Below are positions 1 to 10,704 of a DNA stretch of 64,000 nt, piece after piece. Under the pieces are notes generated by a model. It was not told the DNA's origin. It saw only the letters and a program-made list of their open reading frames with translations, and did no database searches. The position numbers and the translations under genes are program-made. This DNA is from Ceratopteris richardii (lineage: Eukaryota; Streptophyta; Polypodiopsida; Polypodiales; Pteridaceae): contig CM035407.1 of the NCBI GenBank assembly GCA_020310875.1, forward strand, positions 218,751,753 through 218,815,752, read 5' to 3'. Numbering within the stretch: position 1 is the stretch's first letter; every line of letters starts with the position of its first letter.

Positions 1-461
1 CTCATGTATATATAGAGGATCGTGGGTGGTCTTCCGTGGACGGCTATACATGGGCGGTAGAGAGTGGGCGGCCACCGCCCGCGTAATTGTCATACACGGC
101 TTACACCGGTTGAACCGACCTAACAAATATAAATAATTTCTGACTCCCACAGGGAATTTTCTATGGAATATTCCCTTTACCGTCGCGTCGGGGGCGCTAC
201 CCCCGGACCCCCACCAGGGGGCCTGGTGGCCCCCTTGGACCCCCAGCCGGGGCTGTTCCCCGCTGCCCCCGACCCCCTAATTGGGGACCCTGGTAACTCC
301 CTTTCCTTAGAATACCTTACATGGTCCAATATGACCTTCATCCAACATGCAAGTTGGGATTCCCATCAATTGGGTAATGCACGCTTGGCTTCTCCTCATA
401 ACGGGGGACTTACAAAATGTGCATACAATCATGAGGGGTAGACATTGATCATATACTAACA
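1..461 (-). repeat. 3' LTR of outer Copia-1, left part outside window
   Basis: The sequence matches the LTR at 10048-10699, including the terminal TGTTAGTATATG read on the minus strand (ending at 461). A GC-rich block at about 190-300 holds runs of C and G that the young LTRs lack. A TATA-like run (atgtatatatag) lies at 4-15. The polypurine tract follows directly at 462-478, seen as ccccccctcaatgttta on the plus strand. Confidence 0.9.
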
Positions 462-489
462 CCCCCCCTCAATGTTTACCGATGAAAAA

Positions 490-3400
490 TCAAGTAGGTT
501 TCGGTCCTATGCCCATCTGTTGAAGATGTCTGTTGAGCTGCTCTCTTCCAAGTGCTTTAGTGAATATGTCAGCACAATTTGCCTCTGTTGGGCAATATTC
601 TAGCTCCACAATTTCATCTTCATTTAGCTCACGAATGTAATGGTACTGTACTTCTATGTGCTTGGTGTGGGCATGAAATACTGGGTTCTTTGCAATAGCC
701 ATACAACTTTGATTATCACACTTGAGTACAGTCGCCATATTTGATGGAAAGCCAAGATCTACAAGAATTCTCCTTAACCAAACTGCCTCACAAGAAGCAA
801 AACAAGCTGCTTTGTACTCTGCTTCAGTGGAGGAGAGTGCAAGAGTTGGTTGCTTTCTACTTACCCAAGAAAATATTCCTGAACCAAGTGAGAAACAATA
901 TCCAGAAACTGAAATTCTAGAATCACAATCTCCAGCCCAATCTGAATCACAATATCCTTGGAGTGTATCACCTGTGGTATAAAAAATACCAAAATCCAAG
1001 GTTCCTACAATGTACCTTAGAATTTGCATTCCAGCATTCTAGTGACTCTCCTTAGGTTTTTTGGAAAACCTGCTTAATACTCCAACAGCATAGCAAATGT
1101 CTGGTTTAGTGTTGCACAGAAAAATAAGACTTCCAACGAGCTTCCTATACTTCTTAGCATCTACATCAGGCATGTTATCATCCATAGATAGCTTATGATT
1201 TACCTCCATAGGTGTGCTAGTTGGCTTGCAGTCCATCATTCCAAATGCCTTGAGAATCTCTTTGGCATATTTTTGTTGTGAGATGAAAATGCCATCCTTC
1301 CTTTGCCATACTTCAATTCCCAGACAAAAATGGAGTAGACCTAACTGTGTCATTTCAAACTCAGTTCCCAAGCTGATCCGAGTTTGATTGATGAGTTCTT
1401 GATGATCTCCTGTAATGATCAAACCATCTACATATACAATGACAACAACTAGCTTGCTATCCCTTTTCATTACATACAAGTTAGCATTAGAAGTACTTCT
1501 TTCAAAACCCATATTTTTGAAAAAATGATCTATTCGTTGGTACCAAGCCCATGGAGCTTGCTTAAGTCCATACAAATCTTTCTTCAACCTGCAAACTTTA
1601 TTTTCTGAATTGGGCACCTCAAAACCTGGTGGTTGAGATACATATACCTCCTCCTTGAGGTGACCATTCAAAAATGCAGATTTGACATCCATCTGGAAAA
1701 TAGGCCAGGCCTTTTGTGCAGCTACTGCAAGTACCGTCCGAATAGTTGTCATGCGTGCTGTTGGTGCAAAAGTTTCTTGAACATCAAATCCTTTGATCTG
1801 TGAAAAAACGTATGCAACTAATCTTGCCTTATACTTTTCTATTGTTCCATCTGCTTTATACTTAGCTTTCCAAATCCATTTAGTACCTATTACCTTCTTC
1901 TTTGGCGGCAAGTCAACTAGATCCCATGTATCATTTTTGAGTATACTATGATACGCTGACTGCATTGCAGCTCTCCAACCTGGATCATCAAGGGCTTCTT
2001 CAATGGTGGTAGGTTCCTTTATCGAGCGCATGATATTTGCCATTAGAGCCATGTTAACAATGTGTTCTAAGGATCTTCTTTTCTCCTCTATTCTCTTTGA
2101 TCTTCATAATCCATCCGATGATGATTCTCGTACATCTACATGTGGATTGTGATCATCAAAGAGTTGTTGTGCCCACTTCGGTAGTGGCTTACGCTGTGCA
2201 GCTACAACTGGTTGGCTTTTTATTGAGGAAATTTCTCCATTAGATGTTTCCTCCTCCTCAACTTTAACCTGTCTTTTGATAGGCACAAGGTGAGATATTT
2301 CTCCGTTTGATGAGATAGTAGATTTACCTTTATCTTCTACTAAGTGTGGTCGTTCATCAAACACCACATCTCGGCTGACAAAAATCTTCCTTGCCTCAGG
2401 ATCCCACAACCTATATGCTTTAGAATCTTCACTATATCCTAGGAAGACACACTTTTTGCTTTTTGAATCCAACTTTGATCTTGTTGAATCAGGAATACGT
2501 GCATAATAGAAACAACCAAAAATTCTGAAATGCAAAACTAAAGGCTTTTTACTAGAATATCCTTCTTGAGGAGTCATCCCCTTCAGAGCTTTTGTGTAGC
2601 TTCGATTGAGGATGTGGACTGCTGTATTGACTGCTTCTGCCCAAAATGAATCAGGCATGTCTTGAGCCTTTAACATACAACGAGCCATTTCAACTACTGT
2701 CCTGTTCCTGCGCTCAACAACGCCATTTTGTTGAGGTGTATGAGCTGTGGTCAGTTGCCTTTTCACACCATGCTCCTTACAGTAAATGTTGAATTCTGTT
2801 GACAAGAATTAACCTCCTCTATCTGTTCTAAATTTCTTCAGTTTCCTTCCGATTCATTTTCTACATACTTATGCCACACTTTAAATTTTTCAAAAGCATC
2901 AGCCTTCTCTCGAATGAAATAAACCCACATCTTTCTACTATAATCATCGACTAACAGCAAGAAGTAGATAGATCCTCCTAAAGCAGGTGTAGACATTTTA
3001 CCGTAGAGATCAGCATGTACCAACTCTAGTGGAGCTTGAGATCGATTGCTGGTCTCTCTTGGAAACGCCTTTCATTGTTTCTTGCCCATCATACAAGCTT
3101 CACAAGGTTCCTGCAACTCTGAAAATGGAGGCAAATGAGCAACCATCCCTGTTCTTTGCATCTCCTTCAAAACTGCAAATCCGAGATGCCCAAATCATTG
3201 GTGCCATAACCTGCTTACATCTTTATCTTCTGTAGTAGTTTAAGCACTTAACTCATACAAGTTATCCCATCGTATGCCTTTACCTACAACATTACCTGAT
3301 GAATCCATGATTTCCGCACCACTCTTATTGAAGTGAACTTCGAGTCCATGATCTGTTATTGCAGAACTTGACAACAAATTTCTTTTGAGTGTAGGTACAT

Positions 3401-4115
3401 AGAGAACATCAACTTTTTCTCAACACCTGAAGAAGTGATAAAAGAGATGGTTCCAGTTCCTTCGATTGGACACTTGGAGTCATTTCCCACCACTACATTG
3501 ATGGATTCCCGCAGAGGCACTAGGGAACTATACCAATCCTTTTTACTGGTCATATGGCTAGAAGCTTGAGCAGATGACCATACCTCTTCAATAGCTACCC
3601 AAAGTTCCAGCTCTGTGTTGTTTGCAGACTCTCTGTTCTTCCATGATGATTTTACAGTTCCATTCCTTTCATCAGCTTGCTTCTTTCTACAATCCTTGAT
3701 GGCATGGCCTTTCTTTTCACAATAGAAGCAACTTCCTGTGAACTTTTTCTTCTTTGGCTTCTTCTTTGATTCCTCAGAAGAGCCTTTACCTTTTGCATTT
3801 GCTGAGAATGCAGCATCAGTGGTACTTTGCCGATTCTTCAGCCGCATCTCTTCTTCTAAAAGCATCGCACAAAACTCTTCAAATGTAAGAGGAGTTGGCC
3901 TTACCTGAGTGTTAAGGGTTGTTACTAGTCCATCATACTTTGCTGGAAGAACACGTACAGATCTTCGAGCCAGCCCTTGTGGTGTTATAACAACACCAAC
4001 TACAGCCAATTGATCTTGAAGATGCTTTATGCGTTTGATAAAATCTTCAGCCTTCTCAGAATCAGAATGCTTTTCATTTGCAAACTGATTTTCTAAATTC
4101 TTTATCCTAGTGTGG
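490..4115 (-). pseudogene. Copia-1 outer copy: decayed gag 3' part and pol
   Basis: On the minus strand this encodes, in order, the zinc knuckle [14 protein letters not shown] (near 3730), a damaged protease region, the GAG-pre-integrase and integrase core (about 3100-2200), RT (2052-1039) and RNase H (1029-490). Against the intact copy it carries point stops: a Trp codon changed to TAG near 1039, an Arg CGA changed to TGA at 2104-2106, a GAA changed to TAA in the integrase GGEF motif near 2807, and a one-base deletion near 2850. The RT active site reads YVDG instead of YVDD. Several changes are CpG-to-TpG. Its coding start lies beyond the young insertion at 9952. No function is expected. Confidence 0.92.
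4111..4115. repeat. Target site duplication TGTGG, left copy
   Basis: The five bases TGTGG directly before the 5' LTR are repeated directly after the 3' LTR at 9544-9548. Joined across the gap, the flanks restore the gag reading of the outer copy, which proves the insertion point. Confidence 0.95.
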
Positions 4116-4732
4116 TGTTAGTATATGATCAATGTCTACCCCTCATGATTGTATGCACATTTTGTAAGGCCCCCTTTATGAGGAGAAGCCAAGCGTGCAT
4201 TACCCAATTGATGGGAATCCCAACTTGAATGTTGGATGAAGGTCATATTGGACCATGTAAGATATTATAAGGAAAGGGAGTTACCAGGGTCCCCTGGTGG
4301 GGGTCCGGGGGCAGCGCCCCCGGCGCGACGGTAAAGGGAATATTCCATGGAATATTCCCTGTCGGAGTCAGAAATCATTTATATTTGTTAGGTCGGTTCA
4401 ACCAATCTAAGCCGTGTATGGCAATTACGCGGGCGGTGGCCGCCCACGCTCTACCGCCCATGTATAGCCGTCCATGGCAGGCCACCCATGATCCTATATA
4501 TACATGACTTCTGCACTTCCTAAGATACCGAGTTGAGCCAGCATACCTCTACCTTGTATCTCCCTATCTAGAGTTGTCTAGATCACCATTTAAGCTCTAC
4601 CTTGAGAGCGCACGGGTGGACAACGCCATCATCTTTGTACTTGCTGCTAGTAGAAAATTGTTGAGATTCTCCTATATCTGTTATCTTCTCTGCTATTGCT
4701 CCTGTGTTATATTGCGTAACTATTGTCTTACA
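4116..4732 (+). repeat. 5' LTR of young Copia-1
   Basis: It begins TGTTAGTATATG and ends GTCTTACA. A GC-rich block (4283-4359) holds three adjacent inverted repeats: a 6-bp stem at 4283-4298, an 8-bp G/C stem with a 3-base loop at 4305-4323, and a perfect 24-bp palindrome at 4336-4359. A TATA box lies at 4494-4503. It should act as promoter and 3'-end signal for the element. Confidence 0.96.
4494..4503 (+). promoter_or_regulatory. TATA box of the Copia-1 LTR
   Basis: The run CTATATATAC follows the GC-rich U3 region and lies about 240 bp before the end of the LTR, which is where the U3/R boundary of a plant LTR promoter would be. The same motif is in the 3' LTR (9305-9314). The transcription start itself cannot be fixed from sequence. 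Confidence 0.7.
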
Positions 4733-4744
4733 TGGTATCAGAGC
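4733..4744 (+). promoter_or_regulatory. Primer binding site, initiator Met-tRNA type
   Basis: TGGTATCAGAGC starts at the base after the 5' LTR. This is the usual plant copia primer site, complementary to the 3' end of initiator tRNA-Met, where minus-strand DNA synthesis begins. Confidence 0.92.
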
Positions 4745-4827
4745 TGTAAGGTTCGAATAGCTTGAGAAGTATCATTATTTTAGCCTACTAGCAGACTAGA
4801 ATATCAGTAGATTATTCGAGTGATTAC

Positions 4828-7800
4828 ATGATGGCTTCATCGTCGAATAGTAGTCTTGGTGCTTCAGCTAACGTTAATGCTGCACCTATTCAAATTCGTC
4901 CACCTGCATTCACTGAAGGGAAGCTGGATGGAACCAATTATACACTCTGGAAGTTCAAAATTTCTGCAATTTTGGACTCCTATGAATTACTTGACACTGT
5001 CATGGGACCGATGGGATTGGATCCAGAGCCTATACCAGTTGAAGATCCAGCAAATTCAAGATTGATGATTCAGCCAGATCCAGATCTTCTACGAGCTTGG
5101 AAGAGGCGGAATGCTGATGCATTATGTGCTATTGTCACTAGTGTAAGTGATTCTGTGCTTACTTTAGTTCAACATACTACTAAAGCACATGAGGCTTGGG
5201 GCATATTGGCTCGACAATATGAGACCAAGAACCACACTAGGATACAGAATTTAGAAAATCAGTTGGCAAATGAAAAGCATTCTGATTCTGAAAAGGCTGA
5301 AGATTTTATCAAACGGATAAAGCATCTTCAAGATCAATTGGCTGTAGTTGGTGTTGTTATAACACCAGAAGAGCTGGCTCGAAGATCTGTACGTGTTCTT
5401 CCAGCAAAGTATGATGGATTAGTAACAGCCCTTAACACTCAGGTAAGGCCAACTCCTCTTACATTTGAAGAGTTTTGTGCCATGCTTTTAGAAGAAGAGA
5501 TGCGGCTGAAGAATCGGCAAAGTACAACTGATGCTGCATTCTCAGCAAATGCAAAAGGTAAAGGCTCTTCAGAGGGATCAAAGAAGAAGCCAAAGAAGAA
5601 AAAGTTCACAGGAAGTTGCTTCTATTGTGAAAAGAAAGGCCATGCCATCAAGGATTGCAGAAAGAAGCAAGCTGATGAACGGAATGGGACTGTAAAATCA
5701 TCATGGAAGAACAAAGAGTCTGCAAACAACACAGAGCTGGAACTTTGGGTAGCTATTGAAGAGGTATGTTCATCTGCTCAAGCTCGTGTTGATGAGCCAT
5801 GGATTTTAGATAGTGGAGCTTCTCGCCATATGACTAGTAAAAAGGATTGGTATAGTTCCCTAGTGCCTCTGCGGGAATCCATCAATGTAGTGGTGGGAAA
5901 TGACTCCAAGTGTCCAGCTGAAGGAACTGGAACCATCTCTTTTATCACTTCTCCAGGTGTTGAGAAAAAGTTATCCGATGTTCTCTATGTACCTACACTC
6001 AAAAGAAATTTGTTGTCAGTTTCTGCAATAACAGATCGTGGACTCGAAGTTCACTTCAATAAGAGTGGTGCGGAAATCATGGATTCATCAGGTAATGTTG
6101 TAGGTAAAGGCATACGACGGGATAACTTGTATGAGTTAAGTGCTTTAACTGCTACAGAAGATAAAGATGTAAGCAGGTTATGGCACCGACGATTTGGGCA
6201 TCTCGGATTTGCAGTTTTGAAGGAGATGCAACGAACAGGGATGGTTGCTCATATGCCTGCATTTTCAGAGTTGCAGGAACCTTGTGAAGCTTGTATGATG
6301 GGCAAGCAACAACGAAAGGCATTTCCAAGAGAGACCAGCAATCGATCTCAAGCTCCTCTAGAGTTGGTACATGCTGATCTCTGCGGTAAAATGTCTACAC
6401 CTGCTTTAGGAGGATCTTTCTACTTCTTGCTGTTAGTCGACGATTATAGTAGAAAGATGTGGGTTTATTTCATTCGAGAGAAGGCTGATGCTTTTGAAAA
6501 ATTTAAAACGTGGCATAAGTATGTAGAAAATGAATCAGGAAGGAAACTGAAGAAATTTAGAACAGATAGAGGAGGTGAATTCTTGTCAACAGAATTCAAC
6601 AATTACTGTAAGGAGCATGGTGTGAAAAGGCAACTTACCACAGCTCATACACCCCAACAAAATGGCGTTGTTGAGCGCAGGAACAGGACAGTAGTTGAAA
6701 TGGCTCGTTGTATGTTGAAGGCTCAAGACATGCCTGATTCATTCTGGGCAGAAGCAGTCAATACAGCAGTCTACATCCTCAATCGAAGCTACACAAAAGC
6801 TTTAAAGGGGATGACTCCTCAAGAAGCATATTCTGGTAAAAAGCCTTCAGTTTTGCATTTCAGAATTTTTGGTTGTTTCTGTTATGTACATATTCCTGAT
6901 TCAACAAGATCAAAGTTGGATTCAAAAAGCAAAAAGTGTGTCTTCCTAGGATATAGTGAAGAGTCTAAAGCATACAGGTTATGGGATCCTGAGGCAAGGA
7001 AGATTTTTGTCAGCCGAGATGTGGTGTTTGATGAACGACCACACTTAGTAGAAGATAAAGGTAAATCTACTATCTCATCAAACGGAGAAATATCTCACCT
7101 TGTGCCTATCAAAAGACAGGTTAAAGTTGAGGAGGAGGAAACATCTGATGGAGAAATTTCCTCAATAAAAAGCCAACCAATTGTAGCTGCACAGTGTAAG
7201 CCACTACCGAAGTGGGCACAACAGCTCTTTGATGATCACAATCCACATGTAGATGCACCAGAATCATCATCGGATGGATTACGAAGATCAAAGAGAATAG
7301 AGGAGCAAAGAAGAGCCTCAGAACACATTGTTAACATGGCTCTAATGGCAGATATCATGGGTTCGATAAAGGAACCTACCACCATTGAAGAAGCCATTGA
7401 TGATCCAGATTGGAGAGCGGCAATGCAGTCTGAGTATGATAGTATACTCAAAAATGATACATGGGATCTAGTGGACTTGCCGCCAAAGAAGAAGGTAATA
7501 GGTACTAAATGGATTTGGAAAGCTAAGTATAAAGCTGATGGAACATTAGAAAAGTATAAGGCACGATTAGTTGCACAGGGTTTTTCACAGATTGAAGGAT
7601 TTGATGTTCAAGAAACTTTTGCACCAACAGCACGCATGACAACTATTCGGACGGTACTTGCAGTAGCTGCACAAAAGTCTTGGCCTATTTTCCAGATGGA
7701 TGTCAAATCTGCATTTTTGAATGGTCACCTCAAGGAGGAGGTATATGTATCTCAACCACCAGGTTTTGAGGTGCCCAATTCAGAAAATAAAGTTTGCAGG

Positions 7801-8898
7801 TTGAAGAAAGCTTTGTATGGACTTAAGCAAGCTCCACGGGCTTGGTACCAACGAATTGATCATTTTTTCAAAAATATGGGTTTTGAAAGAAGTACTTCTG
7901 ATGCTAACTTGTATGTAACGAAAAGGGATAGCAAGCTAGTTGTTGTCATTGTATATGTAGATGATGTGATCATTACAGGAGATCATCAGGAACTCATCAA
8001 TCAAACTCGGATCAGCTTGGGAACTGAGTTTGAAATGACAGACTTAGGTCTACTCCATTTTTGTCTGGGAATTGAAGTATGGCAAAGGAAGGATGGCATT
8101 TTCATCTCACAACAAAAATATTCCAAAGAAATTCTCAAGGCATTTGGAATGATGGACTGCAAACCAACTAGCACACCTATGGAGGTAAATCATAAGCTAT
8201 CTATGGATGATAACATGCCTGATGTAGATGCTAAGAAGTATAGGAAGCTCGTTGGAAGTCTTATTTTTCTGTGCAACACTAGACCAGACATTTGCTATGC
8301 TGTTGGAGTGTTAAGCAGGTTTTCCAACAAACCTAAGGAGAGTCACTGGAATGCTGGAATGCGAATTCTAAGGTACATTGCAGGAACCTTGGATTTTGGT
8401 ATTTTGTATACCATAGGTGATACACTCCAAGGATATTGTGATTCAGATTGGGCTGGAGATTGTGATTCTAGAAAATCAGTTTCTGGATATTGTTTCTCAC
8501 TTGGTTCAGGAATATTTTCTTGGGTAAGTAGGAAGCAACCAACTCTCGCACTCTCCTCCACTGAAGCAGAGTACAAAGCAGCTTGTTTTGCTTCTTTTGA
8601 GGCAGTCTGGTTAAGGAGAATTCTTGCAGATATAGGCTTTCCATCAAATATGCCAATTGTACTCAAGTGTGATAATCAAAGTTGTATGGCTATTGCAAAG
8701 AACCCAGTATTTCATGCTCGCACCAAGCACATAGAAGTACAGTACCATTACATTCGTGAGCTAATTGAAGATGAAATTGTGGAGCTAGAATATTGCCCAA
8801 CAGAGGCAAATTGTGCTGACATATTCACTAAAGCACTTGGAAGAGAGCAGCTCAACAAGCATCTTCAACAGATGGGCATAGGACCGAGACCTACTTGA
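4828..8898 (+). CDS. Copia gag-pol polyprotein (1356 aa), intact
   Basis: A single frame encodes the whole retrotransposon polyprotein in copia order (integrase before RT). Residues 1-260 are the UBN2-type Gag region, with the CCHC zinc knuckle at 264-277. The aspartic protease has D-S-G at 328-330. The GAG-pre-integrase zinc domain has H-R-R-F-G-H near 453 and the C-x-x-C pair at 486. The integrase core has D517, D580 and E616, a DD35E spacing. RT has D958 and YVDD at 1043-1046. RNase H has D1205, E1246 and D1282. The length is usual for the family and no stop or frameshift was found. The second Met follows at once, so the exact start is uncertain by one codon. Gag and Pol share one frame, so no frameshift signal is needed. 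The protein would act in cytoplasmic particles and then the nucleus. Confidence 0.97.
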   Translation: MMASSSNSSLGASANVNAAPIQIRPPAFTEGKLDGTNYTLWKFKISAILDSYELLDTVMGPMGLDPEPIPVEDPANSRLMIQPDPDLLRAWKRRNADALCAIVTSVSDSVLTLVQHTTKAHEAWGILARQYETKNHTRIQNLENQLANEKHSDSEKAEDFIKRIKHLQDQLAVVGVVITPEELARRSVRVLPAKYDGLVTALNTQVRPTPLTFEEFCAMLLEEEMRLKNRQSTTDAAFSANAKGKGSSEGSKKKPKKKKFTGSCFYCEKKGHAIKDCRKKQADERNGTVKSSWKNKESANNTELELWVAIEEVCSSAQARVDEPWILDSGASRHMTSKKDWYSSLVPLRESINVVVGNDSKCPAEGTGTISFITSPGVEKKLSDVLYVPTLKRNLLSVSAITDRGLEVHFNKSGAEIMDSSGNVVGKGIRRDNLYELSALTATEDKDVSRLWHRRFGHLGFAVLKEMQRTGMVAHMPAFSELQEPCEACMMGKQQRKAFPRETSNRSQAPLELVHADLCGKMSTPALGGSFYFLLLVDDYSRKMWVYFIREKADAFEKFKTWHKYVENESGRKLKKFRTDRGGEFLSTEFNNYCKEHGVKRQLTTAHTPQQNGVVERRNRTVVEMARCMLKAQDMPDSFWAEAVNTAVYILNRSYTKALKGMTPQEAYSGKKPSVLHFRIFGCFCYVHIPDSTRSKLDSKSKKCVFLGYSEESKAYRLWDPEARKIFVSRDVVFDERPHLVEDKGKSTISSNGEISHLVPIKRQVKVEEEETSDGEISSIKSQPIVAAQCKPLPKWAQQLFDDHNPHVDAPESSSDGLRRSKRIEEQRRASEHIVNMALMADIMGSIKEPTTIEEAIDDPDWRAAMQSEYDSILKNDTWDLVDLPPKKKVIGTKWIWKAKYKADGTLEKYKARLVAQGFSQIEGFDVQETFAPTARMTTIRTVLAVAAQKSWPIFQMDVKSAFLNGHLKEEVYVSQPPGFEVPNSENKVCRLKKALYGLKQAPRAWYQRIDHFFKNMGFERSTSDANLYVTKRDSKLVVVIVYVDDVIITGDHQELINQTRISLGTEFEMTDLGLLHFCLGIEVWQRKDGIFISQQKYSKEILKAFGMMDCKPTSTPMEVNHKLSMDDNMPDVDAKKYRKLVGSLIFLCNTRPDICYAVGVLSRFSNKPKESHWNAGMRILRYIAGTLDFGILYTIGDTLQGYCDSDWAGDCDSRKSVSGYCFSLGSGIFSWVSRKQPTLALSSTEAEYKAACFASFEAVWLRRILADIGFPSNMPIVLKCDNQSCMAIAKNPVFHARTKHIEVQYHYIRELIEDEIVELEYCPTEANCADIFTKALGREQLNKHLQQMGIGPRPT

Positions 8899-8910
8899 TT
8901 TATCATCGGT

Positions 8911-8926
8911 AAACATTGAGGGGGGG
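8911..8926 (+). promoter_or_regulatory. Polypurine tract of young Copia-1
   Basis: The run aaacattgagggggg abuts the TG of the 3' LTR and lies 13 bases after the gag-pol stop codon. It would prime plus-strand DNA synthesis. The outer copy keeps the same tract at 462-478. Confidence 0.88.
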
Positions 8927-9543
8927 TGTTAGTATATGATCAATGTCTACCCCTCATGATTGTATGCACATTTTGTAAGGCCCCCTTTATGAGGAGAAGC
9001 CAAGCGTGCATTACCCAATTGATGGGAATCCCAACTTGAATGTTGGATGAAGGTCATATTGGACCATGTAAGATATTATAAGGAAAGGGAGTTACCAGGG
9101 TCCCCTGGTGGGGGTCCGGGGGCAGCGCCCCCGGCGCGACGGTAAAGGGAATATTCCATGGAATATTCCCTATCGGAGTCAGAAATCATTTATATTTGTT
9201 AGGTCGGTTCAACCAATCTAAGCCGTGTATGGCAATTACGCGGGCGGTGGCCGCCCACGCTCTACCGCCCATGTATAGCCGTCCATGGCAGGCCACCCAT
9301 GATCCTATATATACATGACTTCTGCACTTCCTAAGATACCGAGTTGAGCCAGCATACCTCTACCTTGTATCTCCCTATCTAGAGTTGTCTAGATCACCAT
9401 TTAAGCTCTACCTTGAGAGTGCACGGGTGGACAACGCCATCATCTTTGTACTTGCTGCTAGTAGAAAATTGTTGAGATTCTCCTATATCTGTTATCTTCT
9501 CTGCTATTGCTCCTGTGTTATATTGCGTAACTATTGTCTTACA
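8927..9543 (+). repeat. 3' LTR of young Copia-1
   Basis: It is the same length as the 5' LTR (617 bp) and differs at two bases by eye. The 24-bp palindrome lies at 9147-9170 and the TATA box at 9305-9314. Confidence 0.96.
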
Positions 9544-9952
9544 TGTGGTTCTTGGTCTCATATTGTCGAGCCAATATGCCCCAAGCCTCATGTGCTTTAG
9601 TAGTATGTTGAACTAAAGTAAGCACATAATCACTTACACTAGTGACAATCCCACATAATGCATCAGCATTCCGCCTCTTCCAAGCTTGTAGAAGATCTGG
9701 ATCTGGCTGAATCATCAATCTTGAATTTGCTGGATCTTCAACTGGTATAGGCTCTGGATCCAATCCCATCGGTCCCATGACAGTGTCAATTAATTCATAG
9801 GAGTCCAAAATTGCAGAAATTTTGAACTTCCAGAGTGTATAGTTGGTTCCATCCAGCTTCCCTTGAGTGAATGCAGGTGGACGAATTCGAATAGGTGCAG
9901 CATTAACATTAGCTCAAGCACCAAGACTAGTGTTCGATGATGAAGCCATCAT
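9544..9952 (-). pseudogene. Copia-1 outer copy: gag N-terminal part
   Basis: This is the start of gag of the outer copy, separated from the rest by the young insertion. The minus-strand ATG lies at 9952, matching the start of the intact copy. A C-to-G change near 9914 makes an early TGA stop about a dozen codons in, so this copy could not make Gag even before it was split. Bases 9544-9548 are the right copy of the TGTGG target duplication. Confidence 0.92.
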
Positions 9953-10047
9953 GTAATCACTCGAATAATCTACTGATATTCTAGTCTGCTAGTAAGCTAA
10001 AATAGTGATACTTCTCAAGCTATTCGAACCTTACAGCTCTGATTCCA

Positions 10048-10699
10048 TGTAAGACAATAGTTACACAATATAACATAGGAGCAGTAGAAGAGAAGATAAT
10101 AGATATAGGAGAATCTCAACAATTTTCTACTAACAGCAAGTACAAAGATGATGGCGTTGTCCACCCGTGCGCTCTCAAGATAGAGCTTAAATAGTGATCT
10201 AGACAACTCTAGATAGGGAGCTACAAGGTAGAGGTATGCTGGCTCAACGTGATGTCTCAGGTAGTGCAGAACTCATGTATATATATAGAGGATCATGAGT
10301 GGCCTTCCGTGGACGGCTATACATGGGCGGTAGAGCATGGGCGGTCACGACCCGCGTAATTGTCATACACAGCTTAGACCGGTTGAACCGACCTAACAAA
10401 TATAAATGATTTTTGACTCCGATAGGGAATATTCTATGGAATACTCCCTTTACCGTCGCGCCGGGGGCGCTGCCCCCGGACCCCCACCAGGGAGTCGGTT
10501 TGCCCCCTAGGACCCCCCAGCTGGGGCTGCTCCCCCCTACCCCGGACCCCCCAATTGGGGACCCTGGTAACTCCCTTTCCTTACAATACCTTACATGGTC
10601 CAATATGACCTTCATCCAACATGCACGTTGGGATTCCCATCAATTGGGTAATGCATGTGCATACAATCATGAGGGGTAGACATTGATCATATACTAACA
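10048..10699 (-). repeat. 5' LTR of outer Copia-1
   Basis: A 652-bp LTR read on the minus strand. It is longer than the young LTRs because it keeps an extra GC-rich block at about 10490-10560 with runs such as ccccccagctgggg. It lacks a stretch of about 35 bp found near the start of the young LTR. The primer site follows at 10047-10036 on the minus strand with one change (TGGAATCAGAGC). Confidence 0.93.
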
Positions 10700-10704
10700 A
10701 TAAT

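Larger units (their letters stand above)
4116..9543 (+). mobile_element. Copia-1 inner copy, complete and very young Ty1/copia element
   Basis: This is a 5428-bp element with two 617-bp LTRs (TG...CA ends), a primer site right after the 5' LTR, one open gag-pol frame of 1356 codons, a polypurine tract and a perfect 5-bp target duplication. By eye the LTRs differ at only two positions (G/A near 4361 versus 9172, C/T near 4609 versus 9420). All catalytic motifs I looked for are present. It sits in opposite orientation inside an older copy of its own family. It may well be able to transpose, but no expression evidence is available from sequence alone. Confidence 0.97.
1..10699 (-). mobile_element. 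Copia-1 outer copy, old Ty1/copia element, split by a younger copy
   Basis: This is a minus-strand LTR retrotransposon of the same family as the intact element at 4116-9543. Read on the minus strand it runs 5' LTR (10699-10048), primer site, start of gag (9952-9544), then the inserted young copy, then the rest of gag, protease, integrase, RT and RNase H (4115-490), polypurine tract (478-462) and a 3' LTR that runs off the left edge of the window. The frame is broken by many stops and small indels, so it is dead. The bases just right of it, 10700-10704 (ataat), would be one target duplication copy; the other lies outside the window. It interrupts the RNase H region of Copia-2, so it is younger than that element. 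Confidence 0.93.

Noticed and set aside
163..441. A 92-codon Pro-rich plus-strand frame
   Set aside because: It lies wholly inside an LTR of Copia-1, in its GC-rich block, and the matching frame in the other old LTR is not conserved.
7236..7451. A minus-strand frame inside the intact copia gag-pol
   Set aside because: It is a shadow of the 1356-codon frame on the plus strand.
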